Below, piece after piece: positions 1 through 22,780 of a stretch of 64,000 nucleotides of DNA. This stretch comes from Diphasiastrum complanatum (Eukaryota; Streptophyta; Lycopodiopsida; Lycopodiales; Lycopodiaceae), in NCBI GenBank assembly GCA_029204225.1, contig CM055102.1, positions 16,886,223-16,950,222 on the forward strand, written 5' to 3'. Every line of letters starts with the position of its first letter. Within the stretch, counting starts at the first letter, position 1. The translations under genes were made by a program, and so were the position numbers. The notes under the pieces are model-generated. The model had not been told where the DNA came from, made no database searches, and saw only the letters and a program-made list of their open reading frames with translations.

Positions 1-12155
<12,155 letters not shown>

Positions 12156-14265
12156 GAGCAGTATCTCAAGAAAATTCAGCTGTGAACTTGACTGAATGTT
12201 GCATCAGAAGCAGGTGGCACTTGTGTAGAACGAATATACATTTTGCTGTTCTACAGCTGGGGTTGATTTTTTTGGAAAACATGGTCAACAAAGGAATTGT
12301 TTGCTAGTTGCGTCGCCTTTGCCCCTTACAAATTGACGTTCTTATGTTTTATCATCACTTTTGGCCAAAATACTCAATTGTTATGAAGAAGTCATGCCAT
12401 CAAAGGGAAGTTGGAAACAAAAGCTCTAAACTCCTATTCAGATTGTGAAGCTACAGAACAGTGAGGCCTGAACTGTGGACTTACAAATTGGCCTAAAGTT
12501 TAAATTTTCTTTGTGTGGAATGGAAAGATTGGGCCTGGAGAATGTGCTTTCTCGACTCCTTCCTCAAAGAGAATTTTGATTGGCGACTATTTTCCATGTT
12601 ATATTTTCAACTTTGGAGGTTTTGCCAAACATTTCTGGTACTGCCTTACCCTTGCAAAGTCCAAATCGTGAACTTTGCCACTCACTTGGTAAAGGAAACT
12701 TGCGGTGCAGGCCGAGCTATGGACACAAGAATTGGCCTATAAAATTCAGTTTTGTTTTCTGCAATCAGGAATGTTCAGGTTTATTTTGGAGAGATGGCTT
12801 TCAACTCAATAGTTAAGTCTTCATTGGTTTTCCATATCGGAAGGACATAAAACTTCAGAGGTTTCAAAGATATTATACATGGTTAAAGACAACCATACAC
12901 TACTTGTTGGCTTATCAAGCAATGTCTAACTGTGCCATTGAGTTGGCAGTCACGGATTGATTAGCCACAATGATCATGTACCTAAGCTTTTGCTTGAACT
13001 GTGTGAGAATTGGAGGAGACATCAGTTATGTGGTGCAATGACGGTTGAAGCAGTAAGAGGGCATTTATGTGATTTTTATGACATTGGACTCTAATAGTCA
13101 AAAGCTTCAGAGAGGGACAATTCACGGCTATTTCAGGCGCTCTCGCTGCCAAGGTGAATGTGTGTGGCCTTGTAGACAAGTTCCAGAAATCTATGAAGTG
13201 TAGGCCAAGTTGTCTATGAACTGGATTTTCTCCTACATGTTCCAGCATTGGCTTTATCATTTGGGGCGTCAATTGCAAAGGCCAGGGTTTATAAGTGACT
13301 TTCTGAGACTATCCTGGTCAGACTTTTAGCATTGAGTAGGCAGAGTTGAACGGAATCCAAGTGGATACCAGTGAGTTTCAAATTTGTATAACATATCCAA
13401 GATGCTGTGAAACATGCAATGTAGAGGAATGGGCATTTGCTGAAAAAGAGAGGCTTATGAGCATACAAGAGATAATGTTTAGTTAAGCTGAAATGGTTGT
13501 TAAGTGCTTGACGATTATTAAAATAATATTCTTTTGAGACTTGTGGTGCTGCAATGCTATCTTTCCATAGATATACACTCACATTTATTTCCCGTACAAA
13601 TATGAGTAGTTAAGTTTTCAGCGTATTTGCCACTTTATTTCATAGTTCCAGCCAAAGGTAGCAGTCAGCTTAAAAAGCTTGTGACATTTGGAATATTCTG
13701 GTTGTCATACTTTCTCGTATTTCTATTTGGATAATACCAAGAAGCATTATTTCTATTTGAGGAGATCAGGAATTTGGCAAGCCATATGGGTATCAGAGTG
13801 CCTAGTTTTGTAAAAGAAATTAGTGAGTTGAGGACAGCTTTGTTCCTTGAGAAAAATCACTAGTTTGCTGCAAAAATTTAGCAACACAATCATGCTGAAA
13901 AGCACAAGACTAGCTGCCCATCTTCCTGTAGGCATATGTTTGAATGGGCTTAGTTTTCTTAACTGAGCCAGATTATCAAAATTCTTAAGTGAAGACTTAT
14001 AAATTTACATTGCATTTATGTGCCGAATATTTTTTTGGCTGATAGCCTTTTTTCTCTTTGAGCTCCGAGGTTCTATTCTTTTTACGGGCATGTCTTGTCA
14101 TGAATCTGAAGTCACTTGTAGAGTGTCGAAGAGATTTCCCTCTTCTAGAGGCTTGAGTTAATTTTTGGGCTAGTAGTTGTGGTTTTAACCATAAGTGAAG
14201 GATTCCTTTGAAGTTTGAAGGTTTGTCCTTATATTTATGAGGGGGGGGGATCTCCACACTTGGTG

Positions 14266-14316
<51 letters not shown>

Positions 14317-14394
14317 TATGTGGTCCCCACTCTTTCAAAGTAAGAAAAGAGTGGAGAGCAAATTTGGTCGTAGATGGTTTCCACATAACTAACC
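12156..14394. other. BIG 3' flank and intergenic stretch
   Basis: The BIG 3' UTR must lie at the start of this stretch, but I see no unambiguous AATAAA signal fixing its end. The rest has only short random frames and no recognisable gene. A poly(G) run sits near 14241-14249, just before a GA microsatellite. Confidence 0.6.
14271..14313 (+). repeat. (GA)n microsatellite
   Basis: About 21 perfect GA units between the BIG 3' flank and the 3' end of the antisense LINE remnant. Confidence 0.95.
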
Positions 14395-16640
14395 TTTTTT
14401 TTTTTTGGTGGCAAAAGTTAAGTTACTATTAGATATCAACAAATGTACATGAGAAACGTCTAAAGAACTTAATAGAGTAAGTCCATCCCGAGAGGGGAGA
14501 AGAGTCCAGCCAAAAACAGCAAGAAACAAAGATGAGTACTAGAGTAAGTACATGGCAAATTGAAAATAGCTAGTAGCCGAAGGCAGAGAAGAGGAGCCTT
14601 AAAAAACCATTTGGTTTCGCCGAATTCAGACCTTCCACAACATAGCCATCCTACAGACATGCCAAAAGATGAGGGAACTTGTAGTCACGTGAGGCAAATC
14701 TCCCAGCAAAATGGAATCAACAGTGAGATGGGAAAGGAGCACTCAACGGTTGAGTGTAGTGAAAAATCAGATGCTCGACAGACTCCTCATGCAATTGGCA
14801 AACCCGGCATAGGCGGTCAAAGAGAAAAGGCCACTTGGCACGAAGAGGGAGGGACTTGGAGATGATACGGTAAGCAAGGTAATAGAGTTTACCTACAGGG
14901 ATAGAGCGGATGGTGGCAAACCTGGCACGCCATACAGGGCCCGAGTCACAGACCGCAGCTTCAGTTGGTGTTAAAAAAGGGCGAAAGAAGGGAAGGGTTG
15001 GTTTTAAGATGGACCACTGGATAGCCTAAAAGGGAGAGGAGGCTTTCATCCGACCAACGAAGGAGACTAATCAGGGGCAATGTGAAGACCAAGCGTCGAT
15101 AGGGAGGCAAGGTCTAGGAGAGAACATTCATTGACAGACATGTGGGCTTGAGGAAGGAGCTGGCAGGGGTGAACATGAGTAGCTAGCGAAGAGTAGAAAG
15201 GCCCTTATCGGCTAGTGCAAGATAGAGCCTAGGATGAGAGCGAAACCAATGGGAAACCTGGAGGGAAAAGAGTGGACATTCAATGGACTCATCATCAGGT
15301 GGAAGAGGGGTGAAGAGGGGCAGAAGGGAACTAGTGAAAGAGAGAGAGAAGAGGTTTAGGAGGGCTAGGGCCAAGTTTTTAAGGATAAAGAGGCCTTTCA
15401 AGCGAAAAGAGCCGCTGAAACTGAAGAGCTTAGCAAATAAAGGCGATGGACGAAGCAAGAGAGGAGCGTGCAGCCCGGGACAAGTAGTGAAGAATGCCAA
15501 TGTTGTGACGCCAAAAGGGAAGATAAATGGCGAGTGACCAATGATTGATGTTTGAGAAGAGGATAATGGATCCCCAACCTACCATCAACGACCAGGGCGG
15601 TAACCACGGGCCAAGGGAGAAGAGGGCGCGGGTAGAGGAAGCGGTGATGCAAGCGGGCAATAGAAGCAAGGAGAGAGTGGGTGCTAATGAAAATAGAAGA
15701 GAAGAAAACATGATAAGCATAAAGTATATGGTGGACAACCAGTACGTGGGTAGCGAAGGACATGTAGCAAGGCTCCCAAGGTGCTAGCTTAGCAAGCAAG
15801 AAGTCCAGAAACCAGTTAGAGCGTTGGGCAGAAGAAAGGTATAGACCAAAGGGGGTTTCTAGGAGGCGAGTGACCGTACCATGGAGGATGACACATATGC
15901 TTAAGGCAGTGAACCTCGGAAGGGACTTGAGTAGCGACAACATGGAGTTTAGAATTATCACAATTGAGAAGGGAAGAGGAACAATAGCAGGACTTAGAGA
16001 AGGTGCATGCATAGCAGGGAATGAACGTGAGGCTTGGAAAGAAGGGAAGAAAGTGTAACATCATCAGCGAAGAGTTGATGGGAGAGGGCCCATGGGGGAG
16101 TGCGGAGGGGAGATGGAGCGTGTTAGAACAGCATGATGGGGGGCTTGAGAAAGGGGCTCTGTAGCAATAGCAAAGAGGCGGGGGGAGAGAGGGCAGCCTT
16201 GACGAATGCCACAACTAAGAGAGAAGGGGGCAGAGAGACAATCGTTAAAGAGGAGCCCGAAGGAGGAAGAGAGATAAGGGCACAAATAAGGGTACAAAAG
16301 GTAGGGGGGATGCCAAGGGCCCTGCAACATTGAAAAACATAGTCCCAGTCTGTGCGATTGAAGGCCTTGTCCAGGTCAAGGCGGAGAATCCGAAGATGGA
16401 GTAGAGGAGTGGATGAGAGAGAATGGAATCCATGATGCTGCGGCCTTTGACAGAGCCAAATTGCTCAGAGGAGAGGACATAGCTGAGGTTGGGGAAAAGG
16501 CGGCAAGCCAGCAACTTGGCAATAATCTTGTAAGGGGTATTGCGCATAATTAAAGGACAAAAATATGACAAGGCAAGGGGCTGTACTGACCATTTTGGGT
16601 AGCATCACTCATCCTTTGCATAAGTGAACAATTTATCCAA
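14395..16640 (-). mobile_element. Degenerate non-LTR (LINE) retrotransposon, reverse-transcriptase half
   Basis: Minus-strand fragments spell the plant LINE reverse transcriptase in order. From high to low coordinates: NTPYKIIAKLLA with a downstream SVKGRSIMDS (about 16.54-16.43 kb), DLDKAFNRTDWDYVF (about 16.36 kb), GIRQGCPLSPRLFAIA (about 16.21-16.16 kb), then the catalytic LFADD at 16074-16060. LFADD lies in a different frame, so there is at least one frameshift. Further down come the post-RT region (LAPWEPCYMSFATHVLVVHHILYA split over several frames) and a zinc-binding-like tail near 14.77-14.85 kb. A run of 12 T at 14395-14406 is the expected complement of the 3' poly(A) tail. No endonuclease domain is seen, so the copy is probably 5'-truncated near 16.6-16.7 kb. 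It is dead: several frameshifts and stops. Confidence 0.82.
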
Positions 16641-17960
16641 TGAGGTTTTCAACCGGCCATCCATAAAAGTGGCTTGGCTTGTCGTAACGACATCACCATT
16701 TTCAAAGGTAAGATCTCCCATTGAGGAGGTGATTGGAAATGATTTTGTTGTGTAAAAGCTTTCTCATTAAAATGTGAGAATATAAAAGTCTAGTTTTATT
16801 TGTTTATTTATTCTAAGTCTAGTTTTAAAATTAGCAATCTTTACTTAAAAAAATAACATGAGATCAAAAGGGGCCCTATTAAGGAAAAGGAATGCCATAT
16901 GTAGGAGAAAAAAATAACAAAAAGTTAGTAAAATACCATTTTCAGAACTTCTTTGGGGATTTGTCCACACTAATTTCAATGCAAACCATTTTCTTATTGT
17001 GATTGCATCAAAAAAATGTGACTCTTGAAACACAAAATGTTTTCCTTCCAAGATTTGAACACATTTGAAAATTAGCATTTATAGACTAAACTCCATAAAG
17101 TACTCACACTTGAAAGATATGGTTGTCACAATCTCTAGAGATGAACGTTTGTTTGTAGCTATGTCCTTGTGTTTATCATATGTATGAATATTCAGATGAA
17201 TCTTTTACTATAATTGGTCTTATTCTATCTCTTGAAACTCATTGTCAATGTGTTGGTCATTGTGACATTGAACAATAAATTAGTTCGATGTGCATGTGAT
17301 TTTCCTAATCCTAGCAAAGCAACATATGTCACAATGTTTAAAATTATAGACAAGGCATTTGCACAAGTATAAGAAATTTCCGATTTCATGACTAATTTAA
17401 TTAAAAGTAAAAAGAGATGTTGAACAAACACATGCAAAACATAGTGGGTATCCATTACATCAACAAAGTATATCAAAGGGAGAATAATAATCTATGACAA
17501 TTCTAACAATATATTTATTTTCATTAATTAGTTGTTAACATTTATTTGTAATTATAGTTCTTAAGTTATATTATTAAAGGACAAAACATGGAGAGGTACA
17601 GTCATGAATGAAGCAAGTCATTTTTGAGGATTTCAGCTTCCAGTGTCCAATCAAAAGATGGTATGTGGTGGTTGGCAGCATTTTAGGTAAAGTTGATATT
17701 TTGTGATATCAATTAATAATCAACTATGTATGAATTATTTGAGTTCATATCATGATAAAATTTAGTGTGATGTTTATAGGTGTGAATATGACCACGATGA
17801 CATTCTTTCATGGATATTCAATAAATCATCATATCCTACTATTAATTCAATCAAACATCGTATCCTACTATCATCAAAATAGATGGAGAGACTTCCACTA
17901 AGTGTGTCTAGCATAGAGTGGCATTTGGCTAGAGATATAAAGGCAATAAAGTGTATGATT
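16641..17960. other. Intergenic, nothing recognised
   Basis: AT-rich sequence between the LINE remnant and the LTR that starts near 17961. Only short frames without family resemblance are present. Confidence 0.55.
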
Positions 17961-18682
17961 TGTGAAAAAATACAAGAGCTATCTATGTTTAGTGTAGGGG
18001 TTAAATAAACTTTTTTGTTACCATCCATGTGTAGGATGATGATAGGGCCAATTTTGGCCTAGGAGGCAAAATAGTCAGTACACATGTATTTCCATGATTA
18101 GGCCAAAAGTGACTTATGATGTAAACTTGAGCTAGTTAGGCTAGTTACATTTGTGTAGTTGTGATTGGGTGAGTGACACTTCCTATGTGTTGGCATGTAA
18201 TCTTGGGTCCAATCAAAGAGAGCCAAAGTACCAAGTTGGCCCAATCATATTTGATGGCTCATGTCTCATCAAGCCAATCATAGTAAGAGATAGGAAAATA
18301 GGAGTCCAATGATATGAGCCTCACCTCGAGTTCCTATCAGAGGGCTCATCTACTTCATTATGTACTTGAGTTTTTGAGAGTAATTTGAGATTTGTCAATT
18401 TGAGTCTATTCTACATGTATTCTCTCTCTACTCGAGGCTCCATAGTGAGATTCTTTCTCTACCCGAGAGCAACAACTTTTCATACTTAGTCTTTTTCAAC
18501 TACCAATTTCACACGTGTGTATGTACTTGCTTGGTGATTGTATGCATGTAGTAATGTGTTTTTGCCTTAGTTTTTTGAGATAGATCTTGATTATCAATCT
18601 ATGCTTGATCTCAAGTGCAAACACAAAGCTTAGGAGATCATTATCACACATTAGGGCATTCCCACACGTGTGAATTTTCACA
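17961..18682 (+). repeat. 5' LTR of a plus-strand Ty1/copia element
   Basis: The segment starts TGTGAAAA and ends TTTTCACA, a perfect 8-bp terminal inverted repeat. It is followed at once by a tRNA-iMet-type primer site, TGGTATCAGAGCC, at 18683. The right edge is well fixed by the primer site; the left edge rests only on the inverted repeat. Confidence 0.7.
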
Positions 18683-18695
18683 TGGTATCAGAGCC
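18683..18695 (+). other. Primer-binding site, tRNA-iMet type
   Basis: TGGTATCAGAGCC directly abuts the LTR end ...TTTTCACA. This is the standard priming sequence of plant Ty1/copia elements. Confidence 0.85.
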
Positions 18696-19670
18696 TACCT
18701 AAGTTATTCATGCATCTCTCATCTTATGTATGAAAATTTTCCTAGAAATCAAGATTTAAAAAGTGTAGATTGCATCTCCCATACTATCTTTGAGATTTTT
18801 GGATCAAGAGGGTTCATTATTAACCAGATTTGCTACTGCACGGAAATCAGTGCTCAAACATGTATGAAGGACATCCAACTTTGGTTGTTTGGTTCTCTTC
18901 CAAGTTAGATCCAAATTCTATGCTAGATAGCTTGATTGAAAGCTAGTAGAGTCAAGATACTGTAGCAATTGGTTCCATATCAATTGGATCTTCCAATCAA
19001 AAGTTATAGCCAATTGAATCAAGGTAGGTAGGGCACCCAACCTGGTTGGACAGATTTAGTTTGATCTCTATCTTGCTTGTTTGATCCAAAAACTCAAGAA
19101 AAAGCTTGCCAATCTAGTCCATTTGAGATCTAGTCAACTTTTTGAGGTCATAGCCACATTGTTTCATGTAATCCCATTGTATTTTAGTGATTTGTGGATT
19201 CCTTGAGTGCTTTCCATGTGCTAAAGAGAGTTTGACCCAAAATTTGCCTATACTCCACCTTTGAATGAGAGGTTGATCTAGTTTGAGAGAGATTGGAAAA
19301 GCTAGTGAGATTGATCTCACATTTTGTTGCAAGATCTTACACTGGGAGTTGGTAGTACACCTTTATTGGATCCTATAGTGAGAAAAGCAAAACTTTATTG
19401 TTCATTACAAGGTATCTCCACTACTTTTTATGGCTTCCATGGGTCCTTCCTATTGGAATCAAGTGAGAGATTAACTACCTCCAATTATTCTATTTGGAAG
19501 GTAAGGATGGAGTCTATCTTGATACTCCAAGATGTGATGGACATAGTCCTTGGAATTGAGGAGGAGCCTCAAGTGCTTCAAGAAGTCCAAAGGTACAAGA
19601 AAAGAGCTAGGATGGCTCTACACTATATCAAGATGAATGTCTCTAATGAGATATTAAGTACAAGGTAGAT
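18683..19670 (+). mobile_element. Leader and truncated gag of the plus-strand copia element
   Basis: After the primer site and a leader of about 650 bp, a gag N-terminus is readable up to 19668: LTTSNYSIWKVRMESILI, then KKRARMALHYIKMNVSNEIL. This matches the gag of the minus-strand copia element at 22.8-27.7 kb (KRAKKALHMIKMNVTNELL). The frame stops at 19668-19670, where sequence of a different, oppositely oriented copia element begins. No pol and no 3' LTR of this element were found, so it is a 5' fragment. Confidence 0.78.
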
Positions 19671-19671
19671 C

Positions 19672-20882
19672 TCATGTTTAAGCGTCCTAATCTTTGATGC
19701 CATAACTGGGCATTTGAAGTACTCACATTGGTAGAAAGTGCATAATCTATGAGCTTGATGATAGAAAGTAAATTCTTTGTCAGAGTACGTTCTTAAGCAA
19801 TATCAAATTACCATTTGGAAGATGAAGGTGTATGGACCCTTGGCCATCGATTTGATGTATACTAGAGCCACCGAAGTAAGTATACTTCAAATTCGCTAGC
19901 GTGAGTTATTTGAATAGGAACTTACATGGAGTCATGTGCTGAGAAGCACCAGAATCGAGATACCATAACAAGGCATCTCTACATTGTTCATCATCGTGTA
20001 CCATTAACAATGTTGGGTCTTCACAAGAGGTTCTGGTTAGATCCTCCATCCTGCTGCATCTTCTTTGTTTTATTGCGCTTGAAAACTCGACAGTCCTTGA
20101 TGTCGAGATTGGATCTCTTGCAGTATTTGCAAAAGAGTTTGGTTTTAGGCTTTTGATGTTGTCGATTGTGTTGTTGTGATTGTTGGTTTGAAGTCTGCTC
20201 AGCCTTGGTCTTCTTGCCCTTTGAAGATCTCTTCTTCGAAAATTGTAGCTTATTCGAATAGAGGGCAATTGCCCTTGTATTCGATGTGGATAACTTCTTG
20301 CAATAAACTTGCTGTCAATTTTTGTAGAGACAGGTCAGGAGCATTGCTCAAAAGCAATACTAAGTTGCCATAAGAGGGAGGAAGACTGGATAGAAGAGAC
20401 ATATTAGCATCTTCGTCTGAGATTGGCGAACCTACTACATCTAGCTAATTTAGCAGTTGTTTGAATTCATTGAGATGATTAGTGACTGAGGTTCCTTCAC
20501 CCATCTTGAGTGACAAAAACTTCTTTCTCAAAAAGAGACAAGTCGATACGTCTGTTATTTCATATAGACCAAAAATAATGTCTCATGTTTCTTTGGAGCT
20601 AGAACAATTTGCTAAATTTAAGATTCAAAGATACAATGGCAATTGCCATCCTTAGCTTCCCAAGTGGTTAGCATGTTAGGTTCAATCGGCTTGACTATTG
20701 AACCGCTGACGTATTTCCAAAGTTCTTTCTCAATGAGTATCATCTTCATTTTGAATTTTCACATGTACAAATCATCTTTGTTGAAAATGATTGTTCAAGC
20801 GAATTTTTGAAGATGTTCATTCCATAATGAATGATCTAAGAAATTGTAAAGTAGTCGTGAATACTATAACAGTCCGATACCA
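19672..20882 (-). mobile_element. Degenerate Ty1/copia gag-protease-preintegrase fragment
   Basis: Read on the minus strand from about 20.8 kb down: gag N-terminus (YMWKFKMKMILIEKELW, with stops nearby), gag core (LLSSLPPSYGNLVLLLSNAP) near 20.39-20.30 kb, and a zinc knuckle CKYCKRSNLDIKDC near 20.13-20.09 kb with Leu where the ligand His is expected. The copia protease signature WYLDSGASQHMT follows near 19.95-19.91 kb, then a pre-integrase block (AQLWHQRLGRLNMRS) at about 19.71-19.67 kb. A primer-site-like TGGTATCGGACT ends at 20882, so a 5' LTR should lie to the right. Frameshifts and stops make it non-functional. It is a different family from the elements on either side. Confidence 0.8.
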
Positions 20883-22330
20883 CACCGTTGGATTTATATG
20901 AAGCGGAATGATTGTGCTTGAATATACTATTTATCAGCTCTGCTACCACCCTTGCTAAATGTGATATTCAGTCAAAGGAAAAACTCAGCATAGAATTATG
21001 ACATAATCTTTACCAAACTGTTGATTTAGACTATAAATTAGATCGACCAGAGAGGAATATCCTTGTAGGTGTCGAAGAAAATCATAAAGGGAGAGAAATA
21101 GTTAGGTGTTTAAGACAACCATGCTTCCTTCGGGTGAGATATTCCGAATGAGTTATGAAACCAATATTAGTACATGAGAGAGAAATTATCAGAAGGCCTT
21201 CGACAGTGGAACACACATAAGAAAATAGAGAATCTATATTAAGTTGTTGTGAATACAACTAATAGATCATGATGCTGTGACCGAGAACATAGCTGAAAGC
21301 ATATAGTACTTCAAAGAAAAACACCGTGATGCGAAACAGATTTTAAGACATCCAGCTGGTACCTGCCACCACCCCACTACACAAAACCGCACAAGTTAGC
21401 ATAGTGAGGAAGACAGGTGTCAACGCTGAACGTCAGTTGTTATCCATGTCCAAAATAAGTTTAGCAGCCTAAAACTTAAAATATTTGATGTATGTAGTCC
21501 AATCATCCCTATGTAAACCGTTGATTAATAACGATAGGCCTTCCCATATTATTTCCGTATCAAGGCATTCAGCCATTTTGATCAGTTTTATGGTACTAAA
21601 CTGTATCAATTTATAGAATTAAAACATATGTATTCGAAAAAATAACTATGCTATATAGGTTGCAAATTGCAAACGACAGATAGCGTGGATCGGTACTCAA
21701 GTATGGGGCAAATCCAAGCCATACCAATACCTGAATCCATAATAGGTAGATTACCATTTTTGAAATACTTGAACATATCCATGCTTTCCAAGAGTACGCC
21801 AGCTACCACCCTGATTTATTGATTTTTAATATTGATCGTGTCTTTAAAGACAAAACAACAACACCTATATATGGTTATATTTAGCCAAGTATTTTACCCT
21901 AACACTTGCAAAAGGATTAGGGCAAATCCATGCCATACCAATCCCTACGAGTGTAGCATTCCCTTGTACAAATCCATGTACGTTAAGGGCGCCTAGGTTA
22001 TCAGTACTTGTGTTATCATTTATAGCCTTTATGCATGGGAAGAGCAACTGCAAAGTCATCATATGTGTAACCACATTTAACTAGGCATGTTTGCATTGAA
22101 GAATAGAAGAAATAAATGCCTAGCTTGCTTAATCCTGCTATAGGTATAAAAACAACACCTTTTCCCACTATTTTACTTACCACCATTCATATATGTAGAT
22201 TATTCATGTGTAAACACTATCATCGCATTGTAAACCAGTGAACAAAGTAAAGTATTGCAATACTAACCTAAATAGATGTCGCATACGAATCATGTGAGGA
22301 AGTCATATTTGTTTATGAAAGACGTTTCCT
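20883..22330. repeat. Probable LTR of the preceding copia fragment plus dispersed-repeat motifs
   Basis: No gene is seen here. Sequence right of the primer site begins near CGTTGGATTT, reminiscent of a TGTTGG LTR edge, but the far edge was not found. An 84-bp patch at 21341-21424 recurs inverted at 42556-42636. Two copies of a GGGCAAATCCA(A/T)GCCATACCAAT motif lie near 21705 and 21919. Together these suggest an LTR or other repeat of a family with several copies in the window. Confidence 0.45.
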
Positions 22331-22334
22331 AGGG

Positions 22335-22780
22335 TCGAAAGTTTTAAAGAGGTGAAAATTTTCAAAAGGTCGAAAAATTTGCAAAGGGTTGAAAAACGGC
22401 ACCGTCTCAAAAAAACTTCAAAGGGTCAGAAAACATCAAAGGGTCGAAAAATTCATCAAAGCAGAAAATACATTTTATCGAAAAAACACTGTCGGATGGA
22501 ACTGAGAAGGCGTCAAACTAGGTCAAAAAAATATAGTGGATAGAAAAATTCCAGAGGATCAAACAATGTACGAGATCTGAAAAATACTGAATCGTAAAAA
22601 TTACATAGAATCGAAAAAATTTCATTGGTTCGGTTGTCGAATGCAATAGGCGTCGGATGCAATGAGGCGTCAGAAGCATGTGAGATAGGCGTCAGATGCA
22701 ATGGAGATGGCATTTGTCGGATGCAACTGGGAGTTCTCTGTTAGATGGAATGTGGGAATTCTCTGGCGGATGCAATATTA
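22335..22780 (+). repeat. Degenerate short tandem repeats (GGTCGAAAA and GGCGTCGGATGCAAT types)
   Basis: The left part has many variants of (A)GGTCGAAAAA separated by short A/T-rich spacers. The right part has variants of GGCGTCGGATGCAAT and GGGAATTCTCTGGCGGATG. The array runs to the point where the copia RNase H coding of the next element breaks off, near 22780. No coding content was recognised. Confidence 0.6.

Noticed and set aside
15183-16330. Many overlapping plus-strand frames rich in Arg, Glu and Gly
   Set aside because: They are the antisense shadow of the minus-strand LINE reverse-transcriptase remnant.
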